64,000 nt of DNA, from positions 1 through 64,000 of the forward strand of contig JAFTAJ010000012.1 of the NCBI GenBank assembly GCA_017458585.1. Direction: 5' to 3'. Each line of letters begins with the position of its first letter. Within the stretch, counting starts at the first letter, position 1. The notes beneath the pieces are model-generated. The model made no database searches. It was not told where the DNA came from and saw only the letters and a list, made by a program, of their open reading frames with translations. The position numbers and the translations under genes were made by a program. Source of the DNA: Bacteroidaceae bacterium (lineage in GTDB: Bacteria > Bacteroidota > Bacteroidia > Bacteroidales > Bacteroidaceae). Below, piece by piece: positions 34,828 through 45,900 of the stretch.

Positions 34828-34835
34828 TACTTTTG
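34828..34835 (+). promoter_or_regulatory. -7 box of queC-queF
   Basis: TACTTTTG followed by CAGC lies 23 nt before the queC ATG and just downstream of the phased repeat tract. Confidence 0.55.
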
Positions 34836-34857
34836 CAGCGCAAATATAAATCAGACC

Positions 34858-35529
34858 ATGCGCGAAATAAATAAGGAGAAGGCTCTCGTGGTGTTCAGCG
34901 GAGGTCAGGACTCTACCACTTGCCTCTATTGGGCCAAGCAGATGTTTAAGGAGGTTTCGGCCCTCACGTTCATCTACGGCCAGAAGCATATTCAGGAGGT
35001 GGACGCTGCGGAACGGATTGCCCGCCAGGCAGGTGTCCATTGGGACAAGATGGACGTCAGCTTTATCGCCCATCTAGGTCGCAACTCCCTCACCGACAGC
35101 ACGATGGAGATGGATCAGATGCAGCCCGTGGGCGGCGTGCCCAACACGTTCGTGCCTGGCCGCAACCTGTTCTTCCTCTCGGTGGCCGCCGTCTATGCCC
35201 GTGAGCGCGGCATCAGCCATATCGTCACCGGAGTGGGGGAGACCGACTTCAGCGGCTATCCCGACTGTCGCGACGCCTTCATCAAGAGCCTCAACGTGAG
35301 CCTCAACCTCGCCATGGACGAGCAGTTTGTGATTCACACGCCGTTGATGTGGATCGACAAGGCTGAGACCTGGGCCATGGCCGACCGTCTCGGAGTGTTT
35401 GACATAGTAAGAAACGAGACCCTCACCTGCTACAACGGCATCAAGGGCGACGGCTGCGGCCATTGCCCCGCCTGCCGACTGCGCCGCGAGGGACTGGAGA
35501 AATACCTTGCAACGAAAAATCATGGATAG
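34858..35529 (+). CDS. queC: 7-cyano-7-deazaguanine synthase
   Basis: The protein has 223 residues from the ATG at 34858 ([16 protein letters not shown]), chosen because it places the PP-loop SGGQDSTTC at residues 14-22; an earlier in-frame ATG would precede the promoter. The zinc-binding cluster [19 protein letters not shown] is near the C-terminus. It converts 7-carboxy-7-deazaguanine to preQ0 with ATP and ammonia, on the way to queuosine. It overlaps queF by 8 nt. Confidence 0.95.
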   Translation: MREINKEKALVVFSGGQDSTTCLYWAKQMFKEVSALTFIYGQKHIQEVDAAERIARQAGVHWDKMDVSFIAHLGRNSLTDSTMEMDQMQPVGGVPNTFVPGRNLFFLSVAAVYARERGISHIVTGVGETDFSGYPDCRDAFIKSLNVSLNLAMDEQFVIHTPLMWIDKAETWAMADRLGVFDIVRNETLTCYNGIKGDGCGHCPACRLRREGLEKYLATKNHG

Positions 35530-35980
35530 AACAAATGACGGACTGAAGGCGCTGGGCGCCAAGACTGAGTACCGCACCGACTACGCTCCCGAGGTGCTGG
35601 AGGCGTTTGAGAACAAGCATCCCGACAACGACTATTGGGTGCGCTTCAACTGCCCCGAGTTTACATCGCTGTGCCCCATCACGGGACAGCCCGACTTCGC
35701 AGAGATACGCATTGCCTACCTGCCCGACAAGCGGATGGTGGAGAGCAAGAGTCTCAAGCTCTATCTCTTTAGCTACCGCAACCACGGCGACTTCCACGAG
35801 GACTGCGTAAACAAGATTATGAAGGACCTCATCGCGCTGATGGACCCCAAATATATTGAGGTGACGGGCTTCTTTACTCCGCGCGGCGGAATAAGCATCT
35901 ATCCTTACGCCAACTACGGGCGGCCGGGCACCAAGTACGAAGAGCTGGCGGAGTTTCGCCTTCGTCACCACGACCTGTAA
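35522..35980 (+). CDS. queF: preQ0 reductase (NADPH-dependent)
   Basis: The protein has 152 residues from the ATG at 35522. The unimodular QueF signature is complete: [13 protein letters not shown] with the nucleophilic Cys51 and Asp58, then '[16 protein letters not shown]'. It reduces the nitrile of preQ0 to the amine preQ1. With queC overlapping upstream, it forms a two-gene queuosine module. A strong hairpin follows. Confidence 0.96.
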   Translation: MDRTNDGLKALGAKTEYRTDYAPEVLEAFENKHPDNDYWVRFNCPEFTSLCPITGQPDFAEIRIAYLPDKRMVESKSLKLYLFSYRNHGDFHEDCVNKIMKDLIALMDPKYIEVTGFFTPRGGISIYPYANYGRPGTKYEELAEFRLRHHDL

Positions 35981-35984
35981 TAAG

Positions 35985-36018
35985 ATATCGGCGCAACCCT
36001 TGGGGGCTGCGCCGATAT
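35985..36018. terminator. bidirectional terminator between queF and dnaX
   Basis: ATATCGGCGCA (35985-35995) pairs with TGCGCCGATAT (36008-36018), followed by ATTTTGT on the plus strand. Confidence 0.78.
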
Positions 36019-36043
36019 ATTTTGTCTTCGTCAGGCTCCGAGC

Positions 36044-37915
36044 CTACGAGGAGATACTTAGTTTCAGTTTGTCAACGAGATTGGCAAAGTTGGGGTTGTC
36101 GTTGCGCATCTTGGCCAGCAGTTCTGTCGGATTGGTAATGACCTTCACTATCTCGGGAGGGAGGATATCGATTTCCACCTTGATGGAAGGATTGTCGAAT
36201 GCCCTCTGCATATTCTGCTCTATGTCGGCGATGAACGGCTGTATCTTCTTGCGCACCATCTCGTTGTGCAGACTGATCTGCACCGTGTCCTCGCCCACAC
36301 ACTTCACTAGCATGCCCATCATGCGGTCGGCCATCAGCGAGTCCGTCTCTTTCAGACGGATGCAGTACTTATCCCATTCCTTTGCCAGGCTTTGGTCTGT
36401 AAACAGGGCGACGTTCGAAGCCTCGGTATTGTCGTCGTCGTCAACGGTCTCATCGCTGCTGTAGGCTTCCCCTTCGCTATTCGGAGAGGGGGGTATGGGA
36501 TGAGGCTCGGACTCGGCCTCTGGCTGGGGCTGCGCATTGACTATGGGCTGCACCTCGGCGTTGGGCTGAGGCTGGGCGGTACCTCCCGCGTTGGCAAGCA
36601 CCTGCTTCAGCGACGGACGGTTGCCGCCTATCTTGATAATGCGACGTGATGGAGACCCACCCTCAGCCCCTCCCATGGAGGGAGGGGAGGATACGCTAGC
36701 AGTTGTGACTTTCTGCTCTCCCCCTTTATGGGGGAGCGGGGAGGGGGTCTGTGGGGGTTGTTTTTTTGTAAATATTGGTTTTAATGTCTTCGCAGGGCTA
36801 CGCCCCGCGCCGGCAGAGTCATCGTCGTCATATTGCGCAGTCTCTATGAGAGCTATCTCCACGGAGAGACGCTTGTTGTAGGAGCTGCGATACTCATTGC
36901 TGCAGCGGTCGCAGGTGCGGATGGCAAAGTACAGGAACTTAACCGGACACTTGGCGGCCTGCGCAGCGTAGCGCTGCCTAACATTGTCGGCCACATCGAG
37001 CAGAGGCATCGTGGCGGGCTCACGGCTCATCAGCAGGTCGCGCATGTGACTGGCGAGACCGCCGATAAACACTCCGCCGTTGAAGCCCTTGTTGACGATG
37101 TCGTTGAAGAGCAGCATACTCTCCACCACATTGTGCTCCAGCAGCAAGTCCGTCATGCGGAAATAGTAGTCGCTGTCGAGGGCGTTGATGCATTGCTGCA
37201 CGCTGTCGGCGGTTATGTTGCCCTGCGAGAAGTTGCTCACCTGGTCGAAGATGGAGAGGGCGTCGCGCATGCCTCCGTCAGCCTTTTGGGCGATGAGGGC
37301 GAGAGCCTCCTCCTCTACGGTGATGTCCTCCTTGGCTGCGATATTCCTGAGATTGCCCACAATGTCGCTTATCTCCATGCGGTTGAAGTCGAAGATCTGG
37401 CAACGACTGAGAATCGTCTGCATAATCTTCTGCTTCTCGGTGGTGGCGAGGATGAAGATGACGTATGAGGGCGGCTCCTCCAGAGTCTTGAGCAACGCGT
37501 TGCCTGCGGCGGTGGAGAGCATGTGCACCTCGTCGAGGATGATGACCTTATACTTGCCTAACTGCGGCGGAATGCGCACTTGGTCGATGATGGCGCGGAT
37601 GTCCTCCACCGAGTTGTTGGCAGCAGCGTTGAGCTCCTGAATGTTCACCGAGCGCTGCTCGTTGAAGCTGCGGCAGCTGTCGCACTCCTCGCATGCCTCG
37701 CCGTCCTCGTGGGGATTGAGGCAGTTGATAGCCTTGGCGAAGATGCGTGCGCAGGTGGTCTTGCCCACGCCGCGTGGACCGCAGAAGAGGTAGGCGGAGG
37801 CCAGCTTGTTGTTCTTGATAGCCATCTTGAGAGTGTCAGCGATGGCTTGCTGGCCTACCACATCCTCAAATTTCTGCGGGCGGTATTTTCTTGCGGAAAC
37901 TACAAAGTTATCCAT
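36044..37915 (-). CDS. dnaX: DNA polymerase III subunit gamma/tau
   Basis: The protein has 623 residues. Walker A (GPRGVGKT) lies at residues 46-53, a zinc-binding CLNPHEDGEACEECDSC at about 65-81, Walker B and DEVH in 'YKVIILDEVHMLSTAAG'. It forms the clamp-loader motor of the replicase. The linker after residue 370 contains proline/glycine-rich segments (PSPLPHKGGEQK, PPSMGGAEGG, PPSPNSEGE) encoded by C/T-rich palindromic repeat DNA of a type otherwise seen between genes. No promoter of its own is obvious; the sialidase gene ends 13 nt upstream. Confidence 0.95.
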   Translation of the reverse strand: MDNFVVSARKYRPQKFEDVVGQQAIADTLKMAIKNNKLASAYLFCGPRGVGKTTCARIFAKAINCLNPHEDGEACEECDSCRSFNEQRSVNIQELNAAANNSVEDIRAIIDQVRIPPQLGKYKVIILDEVHMLSTAAGNALLKTLEEPPSYVIFILATTEKQKIMQTILSRCQIFDFNRMEISDIVGNLRNIAAKEDITVEEEALALIAQKADGGMRDALSIFDQVSNFSQGNITADSVQQCINALDSDYYFRMTDLLLEHNVVESMLLFNDIVNKGFNGGVFIGGLASHMRDLLMSREPATMPLLDVADNVRQRYAAQAAKCPVKFLYFAIRTCDRCSNEYRSSYNKRLSVEIALIETAQYDDDDSAGAGRSPAKTLKPIFTKKQPPQTPSPLPHKGGEQKVTTASVSSPPSMGGAEGGSPSRRIIKIGGNRPSLKQVLANAGGTAQPQPNAEVQPIVNAQPQPEAESEPHPIPPSPNSEGEAYSSDETVDDDDNTEASNVALFTDQSLAKEWDKYCIRLKETDSLMADRMMGMLVKCVGEDTVQISLHNEMVRKKIQPFIADIEQNMQRAFDNPSIKVEIDILPPEIVKVITNPTELLAKMRNDNPNFANLVDKLKLSISS

Positions 37916-37928
37916 TATCGTTGCAATA

Positions 37929-40900
37929 CTATTTTACGAGTACTTTTTTCTTGTTGATGATGTAAATGCCTGGTGCTGTGGGCTTGCCGTTGAGCTTGCG
38001 GCCGTCGAGGGTGTACCACTGGCCATTGACCATTGACGACTGACCATTCACGATTGAAGCAATTGCGGTCGGGTCATCGTAAGTGAAGATGAAGCCCTTG
38101 CTCGGATTGCTCTGTGCCGGAGTCTCAAGGTAAGCCTTGTTGGCACCGAGGGTGATGGTCGTAGTGCCACCGTTATCATATTTGTAGAAGCCAATCTTGT
38201 CGCTCTTCCTGCCCAGCGCGTAGTACTGTGTCGCGTCGCTGAGGTCGAGAGTGCGACTGATGAGAGTACCACGCAGGAGATTCATGCCGGTGTAGGCGGT
38301 AGCTGTGCTTGTCTGAGGACAGAGAACAGAAGTGGCAGAAGCCGAGTTAATTAGTATTACAGGAGTGGCTGCAGGTACAGCGTCCGTAATCTCTGCCAAT
38401 ACAGCCTGACCATCAGAGATACTGCTAACAGCGTATGCCTTTGTGTTCTCTGGCAATGTTACAGCGTAAGGCAGATACAGGGTAGAGTAGGAGGCATCGC
38501 CGACAACTGTCATCGCCACTTCCTTAGTTGCTGCCAGATTGATGGTGAAGTTGGTGATTGCAAACCAATTGTTCTGCGAAGCGCCATAGAATGTGAAGGT
38601 TGTGGAAGAGGCGTTCACGTTGCTAACGGTAATGTCCGTTGGTGTTGTCGTAGAAGTGATGTCACCTGTGGTGGTGCCGTCTGCTGCGGTGATGCGATAT
38701 GTGCCGCTGGTATATACAGCGCCACCTATGGTGTAGCCAGTAATTACATATCCTGCGGGAGCCGTAATGGTGTAAGTGTCTGTGGCTTCATTTGCGCTAG
38801 GCTTTAAGGTCATGACACGGGTGCCGAGTACGGTGGCTTTGTCGAAGCCGTAGCCACTCTCTGTCGATACGGTCAGACCTGCAAAACCAGAGGTGGCATT
38901 GGATGTCCAGGTGCGTGCCCAGTGGCCAGAGCCAGTGTCAGAGAATCCTCCATAGCTGTCGCAACCAGTGGTTGTTCCATAAACGGAGTTCTTTACGCTG
39001 GCAGTAGATTGATACATATCACCTACGAGCTTGTCGTACATCGCCTCTATCTGTTCCTTGGTAATGGTAAGGAAGTTGATGGGATAGTGATTGTAGTCGG
39101 TGTAGCCACCGGCAGAGTTGAGGCTCTGGTCCTCGAAGAGGAAGGCGAGGTCACCGTTGGAGAGCTTGTCCATAGTGACGTAGCGCGTACCCTTGCTCTG
39201 AAGCTGGCATACCTGTGTCCAGTTGCTTCCGCCGTCAACACTGATATAGAGATTGAGGTTGGCGTGCTGACCTGTGGTCATGGTGTGGAGCAGGATGTCA
39301 CGGTCGCCCTCTGAAGCACGGCTGTAGTAGAAGATGTCCTGGTTGTTGGCGTAGCCGCCAGCACTGAGCTGCGAGTTATTGTACTGCGTACCCCATGTGA
39401 AGGAGAGTGTGCCGTCGCTGTTCTTCGTGTAGGTAGCGGTGTTGAAGCCGCGGTTGTAAGACTGGCGGACGGAACCAATTAGCGAACCGTCGTTAGCCTG
39501 GATGATCTTGGCTTCGTCACCACCAGTGAACATAGGAGTTGGGCTGAAGTACCACGAAGTACCACCATCGGTGGAGTAGAAGACATAGTCATGGGAGTTG
39601 CTGGTGTGTTCCGTGGCGCTGGTCATCGTCTGTGCCGGGATGAGATACATCAGGATGTCGTCCTCGGGGATGTAGAGACCGCGACCAGAAGTCACGAAGT
39701 AGTCATAGAGACCATAGCCTTCTGCACCTGCGGTGCTGACGTTTTTGATAGCGCCGCTCCAGTAGAGGTCAACTGGCGGGTTGCCCTCGCCACTGCTCCA
39801 GGTTACACCGTTATCGGTGCTGACAGACATACACATACCTTTCTGGCCGTAGAAGTAGCCTTCGTTGCCAGCTGCGAAGAGGCAATAGAGCTTGCCGTCC
39901 TTACCCTTCACGAGGCTGGGGTCACCGAAGCCGCAACGCTTGTCATCGCCGCCGCTTGCGGTGGAGCCTTCACCCTTGGCGATGGTGACCGGGGCGCTCC
40001 AAGTCTTACCACCATCGGTACTGCGACGGATGACGATGTCGATTACGTGGCCGCCACCAATGTCGCTATGGCTGTCATAACGTTTGTCGCAGGCTACAAC
40101 GATACTGCCATCATCTGCTACCACCATGGCGGGGATGCGATATACACGACTGCCATTGTCGCGAGGCAGGAAGGCATAGCTCTGAGTGTTGAACACCATA
40201 GCACCACGGTCGGCAGGATCGCCTACGCTGGTAAGGTCGAGGACTGTCTCATTGCTGTTGCAGGTGTAGGTGATACCTGTCACGGCAAGGTCAATCACAG
40301 CACCAAGAGTAGCATCGTCCTTCACAGTAGCACCAATCCAATAGTAGTGGTTGCCAGTGGTGAGGTTGCCAATATTAAAGGTGGCAGTAGAGCCAGAGAC
40401 TGAAACCTGGTCAATCTGAGTCTTAGTGGGAGCACCGGTGCCGGTGGAATAAATCTCGGGCGAGTTAGTGCTGGCCTCATAAAGGGTGAGCTTGGAGATA
40501 TTGGCTTCGGAGCCGTCCTTCAGGTTTACGCTAAGGCTCACGTTGGTAGCATCCTTGAAAGGAGCAGCGTCAACCTTGAGCAGCATCACCTCACCGCCAC
40601 GGCCGGCAGTCTGCCAACCCTGGGCAGTGGTGATACTACCCTCCACCATGGCCAGGTTGGGGTCATACTCCATAGTGATGGTCTTGGCCGTGGCATCAAC
40701 AGTAGCACCGCTGGCACCCTCGAGAGAAAACTCGCTTGCCTCTGGAGTGACGCCTGTGGGCAGGAAGAAATAACCACCTTTATAGACAGTCGTCAGACCG
40801 CATATGTCACTGCGCGAGCAACTGATCTGTGACGAAGCGGGAGCCTGATCGCAAACCACTTGCCATGCCTCCATGCCTGCTTCGGTGAGGTCGATGGGGT

Positions 40901-42860
40901 AAAGGTCATAGTAGGCATTAGTTGCCGTAGCTGTTTCACCAATGAAATACTGACTGCCAAGGTAGTAGGGAACAGCATATCGTGAGGAACCCCAGAAGCG
41001 GAAGCCGCTGGTGCTGTAGTCCATAGAGCAAGACTGTTTCTCAGTAGTAGCTAAGGGGAATTTGCTTCCACTACCATAGAGATACTGACCATTGGGCATC
41101 TGCCAGTATATGGTTCCGCCCTCGTTGCTGATACGGGTGTAGTAAGTTACATTATTAGTGGTCGGGCGAACGTTAACGGTGTTGTCAAAGGTCATGGGAT
41201 AGACAGTGCCGTTATAGGTGATGGGAGTAGATGCAGGATAGACAAAGCGGTCGGCATAGGAACCATGCGTCTTGATACGAACAACATACCATCCTTCAGA
41301 GTCAGAGGCTGGCATCGCACTCAAAGCAGTGCCGCTCTCTGCCAACTTGCCCACCGCAGCGGTGGCAGCAGCACTCTGGTCAACACCGTCCACCTTGGTA
41401 ATAGTGAAGTTACCACCCACGTCATTGTAGTTGATGATGGGGTAAGTCTGTCCGTTGCTGACAGCTGCATAAGCAACATTATTACCACTCACGGGTGCCT
41501 TAGCCATCTGTATCTTCTTGGTACCATCACTCTGAGTGAGGAACACCACAGCTACAGCATTGTCGCTAAACACCCATGGATAAGCATTGCCACTGGCTGC
41601 ACCGGTAGGAATGGCAAACTTGCCTGCACCTACATTATATAAATAGTATTGCTTCTCAGTGGCTGTCGGAACGATAACCCACTGGTGGTTGGCATTGTTA
41701 GCATCAAAGGCTGTAGCACCACTTTTCCCGCTCGACCATACATAAGTAGTACTATTGTCAGGATCGTAGATAAGAGCACCACGGTTGGTATTGGTATTGT
41801 TGATGGTATAGACCTCAGAGATTGTGGGCACCCAGGAGTTTTCAAACTCTACTGGATAGAAGGCCCAGTCGTTGTTGCTGCCTGTGGCAGTAGGAGCAGT
41901 AGTACCCCATCCTACTACTGTGGCAGGGTCGCCCAATGTGAAGTCGTTAGCATCAAGCACCACGCTATTGCTTGCGCACTGCACATAGTAGTGACCATCT
42001 GTCGAAGCAATCTTCTCCACAGTCAGTGCTTCCTCCATGAGAGCAGTAGTGGGTACATTGGTAGAGGCTGTAATCTGACCCACATAGTTGCCCAGACCAG
42101 TCTGGATATAGTATTTGCCATCGGTGCCGTTCACCAGGCGCACCAAATAGTTGGCATTGGTAACAGCAGAGCCAGAGGGCTTAGTCTGAGTATGCTTGAG
42201 GGTGTGCGAACTGGCGTCCTCATAGACATAAGAAGTGCGGCTGCGTTGCGACATAACATACCAAGTGCCGGTAGTCACAGTGGCAGCCTCGGTAGCTCTT
42301 ACGCTGATGTCCTTGTCGGTAAACTCAGAGAAAGGAGCAGATGTTGATAACTCTGCAGCAGACACTTCATAGAGTTGCACAGTCTTACGGCTACTCCATC
42401 CGACCACATCAGGGGTTAGACGATCCAATCCGTATGTGGTACTACCGTTTTGGCAAGTGAACGTAGCTGTACCACTGGAGATAGCAATTGCCCAATTGCC
42501 TGCATTGGCAAGAGTAGTTGGGTAGAGACGTTCATTTTGGGTAGGTGCTGGCCAATAATTACCATTGAGAGCACTGACAATCTTCCACGTGTTATCACCA
42601 TTGGATACAAGGTGGAAAACAGCTTTGGTGGTCGGACTGTTTTGGGTGCTTGGCGCATAGAGGGGGCTGGATGTGCCGATATCCTCTATATACGGAGTGC
42701 CCGTCATTGAGGTGTACTTGATAAGATACGCCTTGCCGCTGACTAAGCTACTCGCATCCGTCACTTGACTTCCGACAGTTACTGCTGTCTGTGCGTTCAA
42801 CTGAGTTACTATTCCCATCGCGAGAAGGAATAGAACAGTAAGAAATCTTTTTGTCTTCAT
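37929..42860 (-). CDS. large secreted sialidase (GH33-like)
   Basis: The protein has 1643 residues and a signal peptide (MKTKRFLTVLFLLAMGIVTQ). The first 890 residues are several beta-rich modules, one of which ('WYVMSQRSRTSYVYEDASSH') is closely shared with the M60 protein upstream. The catalytic propeller starts at 'YRIPAMVVADDGSIVVACD' (RIP motif near 905) and has Asp boxes at about 950, 1018, 1098 and 1210 (for example STDGGKTW, STDNGVTW). It should release terminal sialic acid from host glycans. The tail is WYTLDGRKLNGKPTAPGIYI, preceded by heptamer-encoded VNGQSSMVNGQ. It follows the M60 gene by 54 nt. Confidence 0.9.
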   Translation of the reverse strand: MKTKRFLTVLFLLAMGIVTQLNAQTAVTVGSQVTDASSLVSGKAYLIKYTSMTGTPYIEDIGTSSPLYAPSTQNSPTTKAVFHLVSNGDNTWKIVSALNGNYWPAPTQNERLYPTTLANAGNWAIAISSGTATFTCQNGSTTYGLDRLTPDVVGWSSRKTVQLYEVSAAELSTSAPFSEFTDKDISVRATEAATVTTGTWYVMSQRSRTSYVYEDASSHTLKHTQTKPSGSAVTNANYLVRLVNGTDGKYYIQTGLGNYVGQITASTNVPTTALMEEALTVEKIASTDGHYYVQCASNSVVLDANDFTLGDPATVVGWGTTAPTATGSNNDWAFYPVEFENSWVPTISEVYTINNTNTNRGALIYDPDNSTTYVWSSGKSGATAFDANNANHQWVIVPTATEKQYYLYNVGAGKFAIPTGAASGNAYPWVFSDNAVAVVFLTQSDGTKKIQMAKAPVSGNNVAYAAVSNGQTYPIINYNDVGGNFTITKVDGVDQSAAATAAVGKLAESGTALSAMPASDSEGWYVVRIKTHGSYADRFVYPASTPITYNGTVYPMTFDNTVNVRPTTNNVTYYTRISNEGGTIYWQMPNGQYLYGSGSKFPLATTEKQSCSMDYSTSGFRFWGSSRYAVPYYLGSQYFIGETATATNAYYDLYPIDLTEAGMEAWQVVCDQAPASSQISCSRSDICGLTTVYKGGYFFLPTGVTPEASEFSLEGASGATVDATAKTITMEYDPNLAMVEGSITTAQGWQTAGRGGEVMLLKVDAAPFKDATNVSLSVNLKDGSEANISKLTLYEASTNSPEIYSTGTGAPTKTQIDQVSVSGSTATFNIGNLTTGNHYYWIGATVKDDATLGAVIDLAVTGITYTCNSNETVLDLTSVGDPADRGAMVFNTQSYAFLPRDNGSRVYRIPAMVVADDGSIVVACDKRYDSHSDIGGGHVIDIVIRRSTDGGKTWSAPVTIAKGEGSTASGGDDKRCGFGDPSLVKGKDGKLYCLFAAGNEGYFYGQKGMCMSVSTDNGVTWSSGEGNPPVDLYWSGAIKNVSTAGAEGYGLYDYFVTSGRGLYIPEDDILMYLIPAQTMTSATEHTSNSHDYVFYSTDGGTSWYFSPTPMFTGGDEAKIIQANDGSLIGSVRQSYNRGFNTATYTKNSDGTLSFTWGTQYNNSQLSAGGYANNQDIFYYSRASEGDRDILLHTMTTGQHANLNLYISVDGGSNWTQVCQLQSKGTRYVTMDKLSNGDLAFLFEDQSLNSAGGYTDYNHYPINFLTITKEQIEAMYDKLVGDMYQSTASVKNSVYGTTTGCDSYGGFSDTGSGHWARTWTSNATSGFAGLTVSTESGYGFDKATVLGTRVMTLKPSANEATDTYTITAPAGYVITGYTIGGAVYTSGTYRITAADGTTTGDITSTTTPTDITVSNVNASSTTFTFYGASQNNWFAITNFTINLAATKEVAMTVVGDASYSTLYLPYAVTLPENTKAYAVSSISDGQAVLAEITDAVPAATPVILINSASATSVLCPQTSTATAYTGMNLLRGTLISRTLDLSDATQYYALGRKSDKIGFYKYDNGGTTTITLGANKAYLETPAQSNPSKGFIFTYDDPTAIASIVNGQSSMVNGQWYTLDGRKLNGKPTAPGIYIINKKKVLVK

Positions 42861-42914
42861 AATGTTATTGTTTTAGAATTATTTAATCTATTTTGGTCGC
42901 ATCTTAGCGTATCA

Positions 42915-45900
42915 TTATCTTCTTGCCGTTGTTGATATATATGCCTGGCACTGTAGGTTTGCCTGAAAGTTTGCGGCCGTCAAGCGTGTACCAATCGTCG
43001 GATTGAGGATTGAGGATTGAACATCAGCAGTGGCAGTAGGATCATCAAATGTGAAGATGAATCCCTTGCTAGTGTTAGCTCCTGTTTGTAGATAAGCTTT
43101 GTTAGCTCCAATGGTAATGATGCTAGTGTAGCCATCGTTGAACTTATAGAAACCTATTTGGTCGTCAAGAACGCCCAGCGAATAGTTGGGAGTCGTGGAA
43201 CCGAGGTCAAGCGTCATGCTGGCCAGCGTTCCTTTAAGCAGGTTGCTGTTAGTCTCAATAACAGACGGCAAGCCACTGGTCACAGCGAATGTGGCGGAGC
43301 TGGCGGCAGCGCTGTTGATGAGCACCACGGCTGTGTTGGCGGGAATGTCGTGCCCGTTGTTGCCCACTTCTGTGAGCGTGGCAGAATTGGCAGAGGCCGT
43401 GGTGATGTAGTACGCCTTGGTGTCTTCGTCTGTTATCACATCAAAGTCAAGATACAGGGTGGAGTAGGAAGCATCGCCAACGATATTGAGGTTGACGGGA
43501 TATGTGAAATCTACGGGATAGAACGCCCAGTCGTTGTTGCCGCCAGTAGCAGTCACAGAGGTGCCGTAGCCCACTACGGTAGCATCGCCAGAGTAGGTAT
43601 CGTTTGCATCAAGGACAACGTTACTGTTGGCACATTGCAGATAGAAGTGACCGTCAGTACCGTTAATTTTGTCAACTTTTATACGCGAAACTGCATAGCC
43701 TGTTGTTGCGACGGCTGTACTGTTCTGGAAATCCCAGAAATAGTTGCCGAAGCCGTCTTGCAGGTAATAATAGCCATCGCCAGGAGCCTCTTCCAAACGG
43801 ACAAGATACTTAGCGTTGTCGACAGCGGTGCCCGACGGAGCAGTATTGGTATTATAGAGGGTATGCGAGGAAACATTCTCATAGAGGTAGCCATGGTAGG
43901 CTCCTCTGTCAAACATCACGTACCACTGCCCTGCCCCCAAGTTATCGGCAGCTGTGGAAGACACACTGATTTGTAGTTCCTCCAACTCTTCGAGAGCGGT
44001 GCTTGACAGTTCATTCACCTCGTTGATGGCAAATAAGCAGCCGTCGTCGCTGGTATTGCTGCCCCCGCCCCAGTTAAGGATTTTATAGCTGTTGCCCCAG
44101 TTGGCCAGGTGGAGTTGTGCGCTTCCACTATAAATAATGTACAGTCCATCGTTGCCGACAGCCTGTGCTTTCCACCCTGCGGACGGCTGACTACTTGAAG
44201 TAAGCAGTTGGGCACCGTTTGAGGCTGAAGATGGGTTAATATAGGAATTGTCATTAAGATTTATGATATCGAAAGTCTCAGATTCACCACTACGTTCTAC
44301 AAACTGCCACTGCATAGTGTTAGTTGGAGTTGAAGTTTCTGTACTAACAATACCTGTCTCAGTACCAGCGCTGGTTACATAGCGGCTTTGGCGCAACGGA
44401 GTACTAAGCGTGTACCACATCCCAGTCTTGGGGAACTCCTGTACCTCTATGCTGGCATCAAGGGTTGAGGCTACGGTAGTGCCGTCGCCGGCAGCAGCCT
44501 TGATGGTGTAGTTGGTAGCTCCTTCCGGCAATGTGAATGTGCGTGTGTTGGCAAAAGCTATGATATTGCCGCTGCTGTCATATACGATGAAGCCCACAGC
44601 TCCTTCGGCACCGGAGACGGTGACGTTGCCGCGACTTGAGACATTGTACGAGCATGCCGTGGGGGTTACGCTATCATCGAAGTCTGTGTATTGTCCCATC
44701 TCGCCCACTTGGCCGAAGGCGGAGGGCAGGCCGTCAGGGTTAATCTGCTTTTTCTCTCCAGCGCTCGCGCCGTTGTAGGTGGCGTCGGGAGCCGTCACGC
44801 GATCCTCGATGAAGATGATGTTGCACGGAGGCAGGTTCATCGCAGCCACCTCGGCCTTGGCAGCGTCAATCATAGACTGCGTCACGTAGAGATTGTATAT
44901 GCTGTAGTCCGTGAATGTGACGTATCTGTTTGTGGTGACACTGCCATCCGTGATACTTGTAGTCTGCTCGGGCGGCAGCATGAAGAAGCCGTAGGCAGCG
45001 AAGAAGTCGGTGAGGTCGTAGCCGCTGACCTCGCAGCACTTGACATAATATTTGAGGTAATCTGTGTCGGCAGCCGTGAGTTTGCCTTCACCCGCAACCT
45101 TCTCCATCTTGTCGCTACGCAAAGCGTTAAACAGCGAGGGGAAGAAATCGGTCTTCACACCGTTGATGTGGAAGTACATATAAAGCTGCCAGTTGAGCAA
45201 CAGCATGTGCTGGTTGTAGGTGCCCGAGGTGCCGGAGGTGTTGGCGCGCGCGATGCGCTCTGGGTAGGAAACGCCATCCAGAAAGTCTTGCAGGATGGCA
45301 TTGACGCCGGCAGCACGGCTGGTATAGCGTCCCTGCTGATAGACAGCGACATTAGAGTAGATATTGTTGGAAGTCTCTGTGTGACCAGCCATCTTGATGG
45401 GGTTCTGACGGTGGTGTCCCAGCTCGTGAGCCGAAGCCCACAGGTTGTCATTGCCGAGGTGGAACAGATCGTAGTTGAACAAGCGGTCATGCTGCTCAGG
45501 GCTGAAATAGATGCCGTTGGTATAGGCATACAGCGTGCCGTCGCCGCTGTTGCCGATGGTCGTGACACTGTGGATGTTGTTGCAATAGTCAAACGTGGCT
45601 ATGCTCTCGCGACCGAAAATCTCGTCCTCCATGTCCTGAATGCTCTGCCAATAATTCAGCATATCCACGACTTTGCCCGTGCTGCCCCCCGTGGCTTCGT
45701 CAACGGCGTGCTTCAGCAGGTCGGTCTGCAGATTGAACACCAGGCTCTTGGTCTTAAGGCAGAACATGCTCTTGGACATCAGATGGGTCTTGAATTGCGT
45801 CCAGTCAGCGTCGGTGTCGGGACTTGCCTTGGTAAGGTCGAAATAGCCCTGCACGGTGCCGCCTTCAATGTGCACCGTGACGTCGGCGTAGTTGGAAAGA

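Noticed and set aside
34783..34857. Longer queC N-terminus
   Set aside because: The upstream ATG precedes the predicted -7 box and would add 25 residues absent from the QueC family.
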